Counted from the stretch's first letter, positions 8,208 through 16,461 are shown. The stretch: 34,171 nucleotides of DNA from Sphingobium quisquiliarum P25 (GCF_000445065.1 NZ_ATHO01000171.1:1-34171); one strand, 5' to 3'. Notes: generated by a model not told the origin, from the sequence alone. Program-made: numbers and translations.

Positions 8208-8921
8208 CTAACGATCGCGCTCTTTCAGCAGCGGCAGGGCTTCTGCATTTCTACAATGGAAGCGGAACTCGCAGCACAATGGCCTCTCACAGTGCGCACC
8301 CGTGGGACGCAGCACTTCAACTTCCCTAACCGCCCGTCGCGCCGCGTTTGCCACGGCATCACGGGTTTGCAAATAGCGCTTTATCCGCCTCGTCACGTCG
8401 GCATCAGCGAACCGCACAGCGTTCATATCGGGCTTTGGCCACGAAAACGGGCCCGCAAGGTGGCGAATGATGGCCTCGCTGATCTCAAGCCCACAGCCTT
8501 GCATCACCCAGACCTGTGTTGCGATGTCAGCCAGCTGATAGGCTTTTACGCGCGCGGTCGCCTTCACTTCGATCGCGCGCCATCCGCCGCAGCGATCCGG
8601 CTCCAGAATGTCGACGCGTACAAGAACGTCGTCACGCTGAAACGTCGCCTCAAAGATCGGTTGCGGTGTGGGTTGGCGGACCAGTGCTATCGTGCGGTCG
8701 AGAGCCGCCTGGATGTCCGGCTCAGCATGAACCATGATACCGCCTGGCAGCAGGGATATCGCCTTCCTGCCCACATCATGTCCGAACTGGAAGCGCGACA
8801 AAGTCTCAGGGTCATAGCGTGCCTCTTTCCGGCGGTGCACTTGTAGCCAGAGACGCCGCGGGCAGTGCTCAAAGGCAGCGATCTTCGACTTCGAAAGCCG
8901 ATAGCGGGCTGCCATGCTCAT
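8208..8921 (-). CDS. compact PD-(D/E)XK (Cas4/RecB-like) nuclease with probable Fe-S cysteines
   Basis: The 237-aa product begins YRLSKSKIAAFEHCPRRLWL, like the start of DUF2779/Cas4-like nucleases. The nuclease core can be read as H48 (FGHDVG), E91 (IFEATF), D104 (VRVDIL) and E118-V-K120 (AIEVKAT). Four cysteines fit an iron-sulfur cluster of the Cas4/AddB type: C20 near the N-terminus and C211, C216 or C217, and C223 near the C-terminus. It is about half the length of DUF2779 proteins, so it is a single nuclease domain. The ATG at 8921 overlaps the stop of the preceding ardC fragment (ATGA), which shows coupling; a later ATG at 8915 is possible. It is the last gene of the leftward series. 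Target DNA is unknown; a role in plasmid DNA processing or defence is inference. Confidence 0.72.
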   Translation of the reverse strand: MSMAARYRLSKSKIAAFEHCPRRLWLQVHRRKEARYDPETLSRFQFGHDVGRKAISLLPGGIMVHAEPDIQAALDRTIALVRQPTPQPIFEATFQRDDVLVRVDILEPDRCGGWRAIEVKATARVKAYQLADIATQVWVMQGCGLEISEAIIRHLAGPFSWPKPDMNAVRFADADVTRRIKRYLQTRDAVANAARRAVREVEVLRPTGAHCERPLCCEFRFHCRNAEALPLLKERDR

Positions 8922-9160
8922 GCCGCAAGCTCCGGCTGTGCGGGAGCGAGGCACGCATCAGGCTGGCGCTGCCGGCCTACGTCTGCCAAGGAAATTAGAT
9001 AATCCGCGGCAAGTTGCGCTCTGTTCGCGGCAGTGAGGATGGCGGCAGGATCATCGCGCAGCACCTGGAGCCAGGAGGCGATATAGAGAGCGTGGTCTTC
9101 GCGCGGCTTGGCCGTTAGGCCGAGATGTCCGACGGTAAAAGCGGCGCCGAGTTCGGCAAC
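8918..9160 (-). pseudogene. ardC: resident ardC, C-terminal part (split by the 9161-15753 element)
   Basis: The product ELGAAFTVGHLGLTAKPRED followed by HALYIASWLQVLRDDPAAI and AANRAQLAADYL is the C-terminal helix block of ArdC/zincin-like proteins. Only about 80 residues remain. The N-terminal 236 residues lie at 15754-16461. Joining GTC/GTT-GCC (the shared 6-bp junction) rebuilds FEELVA-ELGA in frame, a 314-aa protein. In the present state an ATG at 9220, inside the element, provides an open frame of 100 aa whose first ~20 residues come from the element end. That frame overlaps the element-borne ardC by 4 bp and the nuclease gene by 4 bp, so it may be translated as a coupling bridge rather than as a working protein. 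Confidence 0.88.
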
Positions 9161-9181
9161 ATATCCTGACAGTCCAGCCCT
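9161..9181. repeat. left terminal inverted repeat of the trio element
   Basis: Read inward, it matches the other end (15733-15753) at 11 of the first 14 positions, including the block GACAGTC. It abuts the resident ardC codon GTT (9160-9158). Confidence 0.75.
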
Positions 9182-9216
9182 AATGTGACTTCTACCGCAA
9201 ATTTTCGGGGCGCTTA

Positions 9217-10119
9217 TCATGCGGCGATCTCCTCAGGCTGGGGCTGCTGGGCGTGCATCCAATCGGCGGCCGCCTGCGCCTTGCTGGCGGCGGTGAAGAT
9301 GGCGCGAGGGTCGTCTTTGAGTGCGCGCAACCACGATGCTACGTAGGCGGCATGATCGGCCCGCGGATGGTGAGCGATCCTGAGGTCGGCGAGTACGAAC
9401 GATGCGGTCAGTTCAGCGCAAATTTCCTCGATCGCCAAGCTGTCGCGCTTGAAACGTTCGGCAAAGTTGCGGTCGAGCCGGTGCTTTGCCCCTGTGGCGT
9501 GGGCCGCCTCATGCAAAAGCGTGCCCATCTGTGCTGATGCATCCCGAAACGAGGCAAAGGTCGGCATGAAGATGTGATCGAGGTCGATCCGGTAGTGCGC
9601 ATCGTAGGCGCCCTCGGTGATCGGGATCTTGAGGGCCGCGACGAAAGCTTCGGCGTGCCCGAACCGCTCGCCCTCGGGTAGAACTGCGACAGGTGGGGGT
9701 TCATAGCCCTCGACCTGGGCGAGGTTGAACACGGTGAAGGCCCGCGCGAACATGCGGCCGGGTCCGGCTTCGCCATCGTCATGATCATCATCGGCGCGCG
9801 ATGCGGCCTGTTTCCAGAACACAACCGTCGTTCCGCGTTCACCTTTGCGGACCTGTGCGCCAAGCGATGCCCACTGGCGATAGGTCCCCCAAAGACCGCT
9901 GGAATAGGCAGCCGCTTCGGCTGCGATCCAGAGCGCGAGCACGTTGACGCCGCGATAGCGGCGGCGAGAGGTGACGTTCTGCGGCCTGGTGGTGGCAGCG
10001 CCATCATGGTGCCAGGGCATGCGCCAATCGCCGGCCCCGGCTTCGATGGCAGATACAATCTCGGTGGTGATGCGCGAATAAACGTCGGCTCGCGGCGTCG
10101 CAGGGTAGGATCGGGACAT
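9217..10119 (-). CDS. ardC: ArdC-family antirestriction/zincin-like protein (element cargo)
   Basis: The 300-aa product has an N-terminal ssDNA-binding domain (DUF1738-like: DVYSRITTEIVSAIEAGAGD, RYRGVNVLALW, TYRQWASLGAQVRKGE) and a C-terminal metallopeptidase-like domain with H203-E204-A-A-H207 (LLHEAAHATG) and a downstream EEICAE helix. ArdC proteins protect incoming plasmid DNA from restriction. The start at 10119 is chosen because GGAG lies 7 nt upstream; a TTG at 10167 overlapping the recombinase stop is an alternative. It overlaps the following ardC fragment by ATGA. It resembles the resident ardC but is clearly divergent, so it is not a recent duplicate. It is carried in the same direction as the recombinases and as the target gene. 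Confidence 0.88.
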   Translation of the reverse strand: MSRSYPATPRADVYSRITTEIVSAIEAGAGDWRMPWHHDGAATTRPQNVTSRRRYRGVNVLALWIAAEAAAYSSGLWGTYRQWASLGAQVRKGERGTTVVFWKQAASRADDDHDDGEAGPGRMFARAFTVFNLAQVEGYEPPPVAVLPEGERFGHAEAFVAALKIPITEGAYDAHYRIDLDHIFMPTFASFRDASAQMGTLLHEAAHATGAKHRLDRNFAERFKRDSLAIEEICAELTASFVLADLRIAHHPRADHAAYVASWLRALKDDPRAIFTAASKAQAAADWMHAQQPQPEEIAA

Positions 10120-10163
10120 GGCAGGTCTCCACGACGGGCGGAGGGAAACTGTCTTCCGCTCCT

Positions 10164-12389
10164 TCAATCCGTCACCCGCAAACCCGCCTCCTCTTCCTCT
10201 CCCGCCATACCGTTATGCGGTGTGGCGGTACCCGGTGCGATCTGTTCAAGAACACGCTGGATTCTGGCCACCTCGGCCTGAAGCGTCACCCGCTGCGGCT
10301 CTGGAAGCCGCTTCTCGCGCAACAACAACCGTGCCTCATCAGCACCGCGCTGCCATGCCGGGCGATGCCGTTCGGCGATGCAGGCATTGGGGCAGCGGAC
10401 CGGTTCGCACATGGAGATCATTGGCCCGCTTGCGCCTGGCTCCGAACTCCGGTTCAGGCACAGGGCGGTTGCCGGATCAAAGAAGCAATCGGCCAGCGGG
10501 CCGACATGCAATGTCCGCGCGAGACTGCCCAGCATGGTGCGCAGACGTGGACGGTCGGCAATCATGGCAGGTAGCGGCGCCAACTCGTGGGCGGCAGTAT
10601 CAAGCACAACTCCGACCCTGTTCGCGGCAGGTCCGCCAAGGCGTGCGCCACTTTGCCGCTCGTCGAAGTAGACAAGGATATCGTCAATCTGGCCAAGCGC
10701 ACGCTGGGCTTCGATCTCTCCCCGAAATCCGGACCGGCTGCTGCCAGCATAGCCTTCGAAAGCCGCAACGCTCGCATGCTTGTACTGGATCATGCCGGCA
10801 ATTGTTCCGAAGGGCCGGTTGGCGATGTGCCAGGCGATTGTGCGGCGAAACTGACGCGTTGTCAGACGCCATGGTCGGCCGTCGGGTCCGGCAGGAATGA
10901 CGGGTGCCTGCGCGGATCCGAAGTGGTCATTGAGGTGATCGCGGAACCGGTTGAGTTGCCGGACTATCTCTGCAGAGACGTGCGTCTTGGTATTGGCCCG
11001 AAGCGTGAGGACTGGCCACAGGGTCGTTGTTCCGCGCGCTTGTCCCGCCCGCGCGGAAAGGCGTTCGAGGACATCGATGGCTTCAGCGACCGGCGCGATG
11101 GTAACCCACTCGGTCTCCTCGCCGCCGCCGCGCTTGCCCTTGTAAGCAGTGGACTTGATACGATGCCGCAAGATCGTACCGTCTTCGGCTTTGGTAATAG
11201 ACAGGCATCCCCGCCTCATGGCTTGGATCTCGCTGTCCCGCATGCCTGAGAGAAAGGCACATACGATATAGGCTGCGGACTGCAGCATGACTTCCTCGAG
11301 GGGCAAAACCTTGGCATCGAAGCGGGTGCGCCAAGGCATGCCCGTATCGGGATCGGCAGAATTGGGCGTATCCATGCCGCCAATCTCGGTGCCGAGTTCT
11401 GCGATGGCAGCGGCGATGAGGTCTGGTGCACCCGTGGCCAGGCCAAGGTGCATGGCAGGTTCGGCCTGCGCGTTGATACCGGCATGGAGGTGGATCAGGT
11501 GGTAGTTGATCGGCGGCGTGACGGCGCCGGTTTGCGGATCTGTTCGCGTTGCGCCGTTATGTGCCGTGGTCCAGATCGGAATGCCGCGCCCATGCTGCCG
11601 CAAGGATGCAACATAGTCGAGGAGGCGTTGGCGTTGCCGTAACCGACGAACAGCGGGATCCAGACCTTCCTCAGCGGCAATCAGACGGTTGCGCGTTGCT
11701 TCAAGGCAATCGAGTTCTGCCCGTGCGGCAAGGATATCGCCTGCGTAGCAGGTCACGTAGCGCAACGACCAGGAGAGCAGCGGCGTCATGATCGCTTCAG
11801 GAATGCGCGGCGTCCGGTTCTCCCCTGCAATATGCTTTGCGCCCGCCACGGAAAACGGACTTCGTCCCGGCCACGGTTCGAAGGACAGGCGCGCAGTCGG
11901 CAGATGATGCTGCAACTCGTGCAGGTCAAAGACGATCCGCAGCAGCGCTGCCGCTGCAACTGGGCGCAGCCCGGCTAGGCGCAAGGCTCCGGCGTAGCGA
12001 TCGACCAGAGCCTGATCGACCCGGGCGAGATCGAAACGCCCCAGCTGAGCCTTGACGAAGTCGAAAAAGCGCAAGGTCCGGTTGGCCTCGCCGCGCACCC
12101 CGGCCGGCTCAAGCCGCGAACGGTGACCGGGGAGATCGACATTGAGCCGCGCATGGAGAATCTGGCGCAGGGCATCAGCAATGGATGGGTCTTTGATACC
12201 GCCGAAATGTACCGTGACATGGCAGCGCCGCGCGTTGTCGCGAAATACGCCGGGAGCCAGATCCCACACTGGATCGCCGTATCGTGAAATATGCGCGCGA
12301 TCGCAGCCGGGGCGCAAAGGCGCGGACATAAGCACAGGGAGGGCATCGCGCTCATCGTCGCTCTCCGCCAGAAGCTGGACAACGGTCAT
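10164..12389 (-). CDS. large tyrosine recombinase, third of the element trio
   Basis: The 741-aa product has the box I arginine in FLSGMRDSEIQAM (R384) and a box II region TTRQFRRTIAW (R515, with R512 where His is usual). YKHASVAAFEGYAG supplies H538 and probable nucleophile Y547. The ~370 residues before the catalytic domain are much longer than in phage integrases and contain a SAM-like core-binding region. The C-terminus is Cys-rich (CFFDPATALC, then CEPVRCPNAC), possibly a zinc site, and is followed by a helix. The ATG at 12389 overlaps the stop of the second recombinase (ATGA). It probably acts with the other two in excision and integration of the element. Confidence 0.85.
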   Translation of the reverse strand: MTVVQLLAESDDERDALPVLMSAPLRPGCDRAHISRYGDPVWDLAPGVFRDNARRCHVTVHFGGIKDPSIADALRQILHARLNVDLPGHRSRLEPAGVRGEANRTLRFFDFVKAQLGRFDLARVDQALVDRYAGALRLAGLRPVAAAALLRIVFDLHELQHHLPTARLSFEPWPGRSPFSVAGAKHIAGENRTPRIPEAIMTPLLSWSLRYVTCYAGDILAARAELDCLEATRNRLIAAEEGLDPAVRRLRQRQRLLDYVASLRQHGRGIPIWTTAHNGATRTDPQTGAVTPPINYHLIHLHAGINAQAEPAMHLGLATGAPDLIAAAIAELGTEIGGMDTPNSADPDTGMPWRTRFDAKVLPLEEVMLQSAAYIVCAFLSGMRDSEIQAMRRGCLSITKAEDGTILRHRIKSTAYKGKRGGGEETEWVTIAPVAEAIDVLERLSARAGQARGTTTLWPVLTLRANTKTHVSAEIVRQLNRFRDHLNDHFGSAQAPVIPAGPDGRPWRLTTRQFRRTIAWHIANRPFGTIAGMIQYKHASVAAFEGYAGSSRSGFRGEIEAQRALGQIDDILVYFDERQSGARLGGPAANRVGVVLDTAAHELAPLPAMIADRPRLRTMLGSLARTLHVGPLADCFFDPATALCLNRSSEPGASGPMISMCEPVRCPNACIAERHRPAWQRGADEARLLLREKRLPEPQRVTLQAEVARIQRVLEQIAPGTATPHNGMAGEEEEAGLRVTD

Positions 12390-14173
12390 GCCCGTGCCTC
12401 TGGCGGCAGATAGACCGTGGGAGGGTCGTTCGCGACTTGCGCACGGGCCCTTGTCACGACGTCTTCGGCGAAGGCAGGCAGAATCTGCTGAACGATGCGA
12501 TCATGGGCATGACCAAACTTGGCGGTCCAATCAGCAGCACTCAGGCCGATCCGCTGAGCGTCGACGAAGGAGAGAAAGGTGAGAATGGCAGGCAGCTTGC
12601 GCGCGGTAATGACCGCGTTGCGGCAATCGAGGCAGGCCCAGAACGGTGTAGGGCATGGCGTGCCGGCGGATGCGAAGGGACTGGAATAGAAGTTGCCACA
12701 GCTTGCAAGCCAGACGTCTTGTTCGCCATTGAGCAGTGCGGTTGAAATGCCCCCATCATCGGGATCAGGGCTTGCCAACTCGCCGCGCAGCCGGTCCTCG
12801 TCTTGAGGAGGCAGGATCATTGGACCAGCGAGCACCTCTTCGAGGGCATCTGCCACGGTTTGCTCGTGCAGCGGTCTGAGGGAGGGAATATCGGCGTAGT
12901 GCCGTGCCGCGATATCGACGGTATGACCTACGGCGAAGCGGGCCATGTGGCCTTCGGTCTTGAGATACCACAAGGCCTTGTGCGTCTTGCGCAGATACGA
13001 AAGACACAGGTGGAGCGGTTTACCCTGATCATCGGTAATACAATGGCGCTGCGTCCAGGCACTGACCTTCAAGCGCAGTTGACGAATACCTGCGGTGATC
13101 TCGCCCGGCTGAAAATAGACCCAAAGGTTATCGCTGGAGTTATGGACCCTGGCCTTGGACGATAGGGCGATGATGCGTCGGATCAGACCGCCAGCGGTGG
13201 ATGAGCCGCGATCACGCACCCGGATTGTCTTGTGCTCGGCACCGTGTGCCCGCAGCTTGGTGTAGGCGATATCGACGGTACCCCCTGCGGCATTGCGCAG
13301 ACAATCGAGGGTGAGCGACTTGCAGCACTCCAGCTCAAGCCCTGTCTCGATTAAGAGCAGAACAAGAAGCGGGACGATATCGTCGGCAGTAAGATAGTGG
13401 GCTGCGTGGAGGCTCAGGTTAAGCCTGTCACTGGTGAGATCGCGCTTTTTGCGCAGCTTGTACAGGCTCTGAAACGTGGGATCACGGTAGCCCAGAACAC
13501 CGTATGTCTCGATGGCAGCATGGGCTTTGCAATATGCGCCATCGATCTGCGGCACCTCATCGAACTGCGGCCCCGACCGCAAGCGCGCCTCGATCGCAGC
13601 GATATCCGCGCGTGCCGCATCGCGCAGCTGGCGGGCTACATACGGACTGTAGGCATCGCGTGGACGGGAACGAACGTGTGCGTGTGAGCTGACGTAGCGC
13701 AGTCGTTCCCGCAAGCCGCAATCGACAAGCTCGGGGCTGTCGTCCGCGATGCGACGAAGGACGGAAACGACCTTGGCGACATAGGTTGGTCCATGCACGC
13801 AAGACTTGCCCTGCGCGCTGAGCCATGTCTCAAATCCATCAATGTGATGGGCACGAAGGTCAGCAGGGCCGTTGATCCCGTCGCCTGTCCCGGCCAGGTA
13901 GGAAAAGAAGCTTGGCAGCTGGTTGGCGTATGTCTTGAGCGACGAACGTACCATGATGGGGCCGCGCGGAGCAGCCAGCATGAACAGGCTCCGGGCAAAT
14001 GCGAGCGCCAGGCCGCGTGGCCGCAAGCCCGTGAAATCGACGAGCAGCTCGCCGCCATATAAGGGATGAATCATGAAGCGCAGCGTGCTGATCTGCGACC
14101 ATGGATCGGCTTGGGGCGCAGCCGTATCTGCCGCGAAGCTGACCTTGCGTCCTTTGCGTGGAGCAGCGGTCAT
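12386..14173 (-). CDS. tyrosine recombinase-like protein, second of the trio, catalytically degenerate
   Basis: The 595-aa product has a tyrosine recombinase fold: a SAM-like DNA-binding region (about residues 75-145, SLKTYANQLPSFFSYLAG) and a catalytic-like domain. The expected box I arginine is replaced by Glu280 (LIETGLELECCKSL), and the box II His by Ser392 (SYLRKTHKAL), while R395, H417 (AVGHTVD) and Y426 (ARHYADI) remain. After the domain comes a Cys-rich stretch (GTPCPTPFWACLDCRNAVI) resembling a zinc ribbon. Loss of the first arginine suggests a structural or regulatory partner rather than an independent recombinase. The ATG at 14173 overlaps the stop of the first recombinase, and its own stop overlaps the start of the third. 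Confidence 0.83.
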   Translation of the reverse strand: MTAAPRKGRKVSFAADTAAPQADPWSQISTLRFMIHPLYGGELLVDFTGLRPRGLALAFARSLFMLAAPRGPIMVRSSLKTYANQLPSFFSYLAGTGDGINGPADLRAHHIDGFETWLSAQGKSCVHGPTYVAKVVSVLRRIADDSPELVDCGLRERLRYVSSHAHVRSRPRDAYSPYVARQLRDAARADIAAIEARLRSGPQFDEVPQIDGAYCKAHAAIETYGVLGYRDPTFQSLYKLRKKRDLTSDRLNLSLHAAHYLTADDIVPLLVLLLIETGLELECCKSLTLDCLRNAAGGTVDIAYTKLRAHGAEHKTIRVRDRGSSTAGGLIRRIIALSSKARVHNSSDNLWVYFQPGEITAGIRQLRLKVSAWTQRHCITDDQGKPLHLCLSYLRKTHKALWYLKTEGHMARFAVGHTVDIAARHYADIPSLRPLHEQTVADALEEVLAGPMILPPQDEDRLRGELASPDPDDGGISTALLNGEQDVWLASCGNFYSSPFASAGTPCPTPFWACLDCRNAVITARKLPAILTFLSFVDAQRIGLSAADWTAKFGHAHDRIVQQILPAFAEDVVTRARAQVANDPPTVYLPPEARA

Positions 14174-15561
14174 GATCGAAGATAGCCTGGTACGAGTGCC
14201 AGCAGTTCTTCGACTGCCGCATCAACGGTATCGGCACGCGTGGCGAGGTGATCGAGATAAATAGAGGTCGTCGCGAGGCTCGAATGGCCAAGCAATCGCT
14301 GGACCTGTTGAAGCGGATCGCCGACCAGCTGGCGATAACCTTCCATGGCGCCCACTGGTGCCGCTGCGTCGGCGAGGCGGCGCTGGATCAGCATGGCAAG
14401 CATGTGGACTGCAAAGGAATGCCGGAGTTGATGGGGGCTAAGCCGGACCGGGATGCCGGCGTCCGTGCAGCGGCGGCTCGCCCGTGCGAAGATCGCTTCC
14501 CACGAGTTGGGCAACACAGGATGGCCCACCTCGGTCAGCCAGAGGACCGCGGCTTCGCGCGGCGTTCCATCGTCAGCGCAAATAACAAGCCTTGCGCGTT
14601 CATCCGGTGTGACGACCTCTATGTCCATCGTGCCACCGCCAACGAGATGCAATGCACGCTGCCCGAATGAGGGGCTGTGGATGAAGATCGGGCGGTCGAT
14701 GGCTTCCCAGCCACGGCGCTGTGCGAACTTGGCGACGGCTGCGGCTCGCTCAACGGCGATGTAGGCGTCAAACACCGGCAACAAGCGGCGCGGCAGCAGC
14801 ATGCTTCGCCCCCTGTCACCCTTGGTGAGTGCCGCCGGAAGCTCGACCCGCCGCTGACGTTCCGAGCGGGCGTCGCAAACCGGAATCTCAGCTGCGAGCA
14901 AGTGGGATGCCTCTTCCAGGCGCAGGCCGGTGGTGACCAGCAGATCGGCGAACAGCGCGTTGCGCGCGCCATTGCGGTCACGCGCTCCAGGACGCTCGGT
15001 CCCTTCAACGGTCAGGCCGCGCAAACCAACTTCCCGGAAGGCGCGGTAATCGGTGAGATCGATGAAACGGACGTCGGAACGACGGGCTGCGCGCTCATAG
15101 GCGTTATTGCGGCCCGTGACCGCCGCACGGCGCCCATCGTGCGATCGTCGCCAGACCTGACGATGCGTAAAAGGTGTACGCTCGATCAGCCCCTCCCGTT
15201 CGGCCCATCGATAAAGCTTGTCGAGCGAGGCAATCGCCCGGTTCCACGTCGATGCAGAAATCCGGAACTCAGCATCGCTGCGCCGCCGGGCACGATGATA
15301 GGCACCGACATCATCGGCATCGGCTTGCCAGACAGACTTGCCGCGGGCCGAAGCGAGAAAGCGAACCCAGACCAGAACATCATAACCATGGGCGCGCAAC
15401 GAGTGTCGCGAACGCGAACCGTTCAGCGGCAAATCGAGGAAGTAGCGCTCAAGGTGGAGATCATAGATCGCACCATCACGCAGAATTACCGGGATGTAGG
15501 AGTCCAGGCCATCCGCCGTCCGGCGCTCCTGAATGACGATCGACGCACCTGAATTATCCAC
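14170..15561 (-). CDS. tyrosine recombinase, first of the element trio
   Basis: The 463-aa product has the full catalytic set expected of the family: R214 (TTGLRLEEASHLL), H377 and R380 (HQLRHSFAVHML), H426 (LLGHSS) and nucleophile Y435 (TTSIYLDHL). The N-terminal ~130 residues form a SAM-like core-binding domain (DVLVWVRFLASARGKSVW, TWNRAIASLDKLYRWAEREG). The start is a GTG at 15561 with only a distant purine-rich stretch upstream, so the exact start is less sure. It is the first gene in the element, 192 bp from the right end, and is coupled to the second recombinase by an ATGA overlap. It is the most likely strand-exchange enzyme of the set. Confidence 0.9.
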   Translation of the reverse strand: MDNSGASIVIQERRTADGLDSYIPVILRDGAIYDLHLERYFLDLPLNGSRSRHSLRAHGYDVLVWVRFLASARGKSVWQADADDVGAYHRARRRSDAEFRISASTWNRAIASLDKLYRWAEREGLIERTPFTHRQVWRRSHDGRRAAVTGRNNAYERAARRSDVRFIDLTDYRAFREVGLRGLTVEGTERPGARDRNGARNALFADLLVTTGLRLEEASHLLAAEIPVCDARSERQRRVELPAALTKGDRGRSMLLPRRLLPVFDAYIAVERAAAVAKFAQRRGWEAIDRPIFIHSPSFGQRALHLVGGGTMDIEVVTPDERARLVICADDGTPREAAVLWLTEVGHPVLPNSWEAIFARASRRCTDAGIPVRLSPHQLRHSFAVHMLAMLIQRRLADAAAPVGAMEGYRQLVGDPLQQVQRLLGHSSLATTSIYLDHLATRADTVDAAVEELLALVPGYLRS

Positions 15562-15732
15562 AGCTTGTCAGTCCCTCCCCCGGACCCCCTCCCGACTCCA
15601 GATCGCACACGTTGCGCGCCTGCGGGACGGTGGTCATCAGGCCGGATTACGCCAGCTTATGGATAGCGCTTCATCCGGCCTGATGCCCCCCTGCGTCGCG
15701 CCAAAGCATACCGTTCAATGGTGCGTCAGGCA
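15562..15732. other. subterminal region of the trio element with a 13-bp inverted repeat
   Basis: No gene is seen in these 171 bases. CATCAGGCCGGAT (15635-15647) and ATCCGGCCTGATG (15673-15685) form a perfect inverted repeat around a 25-base spacer. It could be a recombinase arm-type or operator site, or a hairpin controlling the recombinase genes that start at 15561. Confidence 0.6.
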
Positions 15733-15753
15733 CGGTGCAGACTGTCCAGATAA
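15733..15753. repeat. right terminal inverted repeat of the trio element
   Basis: Read inward (minus strand) it begins TTATCTGGACAGTC and pairs with the left end at 9161. The resident ardC resumes at 15754. Confidence 0.75.
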
Positions 15754-16461
15754 GGCGACCAACTCCTCGAACGCATATGCCTGATCGCCGAAGCGCTTCC
15801 CGAACGATCGGGCAAGCCGGGCTGGATGGCCTGTCCAGTGGCCGGCCTCATGCGCAATGGTGGCTGCCCAGGCGGCGCGCGTGTCGAATTGCTCGACCGG
15901 CGGCATGGTGATGACGTCCGCGCGCAGATCATAATAAGCACGATCGCCGCCGCATCGCAGCCGCGCGGGCAGCCGATCGACGAAGCGCTCCGCCCGCGGA
16001 CCGAGCCGGTCGCCCGGCGGGACGAGGGAGAGGGCTTCGGGATAGAAATCGCCCGGCAGTGTATCGATCTGATCGGCATTGAAGACCGCATAGGACCGCA
16101 TGACCCGGCGCTGCTCATCGACGAGCTCACCCGGACGTTCGTAGGAATCGACCTTCTTCGAATAGGCTTTGTAGAAGATCGCAAATTGCGACTGCTCACC
16201 GGCACGGACCTGCCCGCCGAGGCTTTGTGCTTGCCGATAGGTCATCCAGTAGCGGGACCGATAGCCGCACTGCTCGGCGGCCAGCCATAGCCAAAAGGTG
16301 TTCATGCCGCGATAGGGCTCGCCATTGGCGCGCAGCGGGCGCCCTTGCGCGGCGCATGATCGCCAGGGCCGTACCCAGGGACGCACACCGGCCTCGAGCC
16401 GGTCGATGATGGCGCGCGTGATGGTCTCGGCCGGCGAGGGCCGGCCCGATGATTGGGTCAT
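15754..16461 (-). pseudogene. ardC: resident ardC, N-terminal part (split by the trio element)
   Basis: This part encodes residues 1-236 of an ArdC protein: an N-terminal DUF1738-like ssDNA-binding domain (AETITRAIIDRLEAGVRPW, YRGMNTFWLW, TYRQAQSLGGQVRAGE) and the metallopeptidase motif H204-E-A-G-H208 (IAHEAGHWTG). The frame runs to FEELVA and then into the element, ending at 15715 with a foreign tail LSGQSAPCLTHH. The break falls in the helix that normally carries the third zinc ligand, so the truncated product is unlikely to fold normally. GGAG lies 8 nt before the ATG at 16461. The missing 78 residues are at 8918-9154. It follows the ParB-like gene (stop at 16554) in the same direction. 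Confidence 0.9.

Larger units (their letters stand above)
9161..15753 (-). mobile_element. tyrosine-recombinase-trio element carrying ardC, inserted in ardC
   Basis: This 6593-bp element encodes three tyrosine recombinases with 4-bp ATGA overlaps (15561 to 10164), then a complete ardC (10119-9217), all leftward. The ends are imperfect inverted repeats: inward from 9161 ATATCCTGACAGTCC and inward from 15753 TTATCTGGACAGTCT, sharing TATC and GACAGTC. The flanking 6 bp are GGCAAC (9155-9160) and GGCGAC (15754-15759), near-identical as expected for a recombinase crossover site. Removing the element with one 6-bp copy restores the resident ardC frame exactly. A multi-recombinase transposon of Tn554-like logic is the nearest named comparison I can offer. 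The exact family is not established. Confidence 0.85.

Noticed and set aside
8918..10119. Tandem duplication of ardC as the origin of the adjacent ardC fragment
   Set aside because: The fragment joins in frame with the distant N-terminal piece at 15754 across matching 6-bp ends. It is the other half of the split resident gene, not a copy of its neighbour.
15554..15562. Exact DnaA-box sequence TTATCCACA
   Set aside because: It overlaps the GTG start of the first trio recombinase, is single, and is far from the iteron origin. Coincidence is likely.
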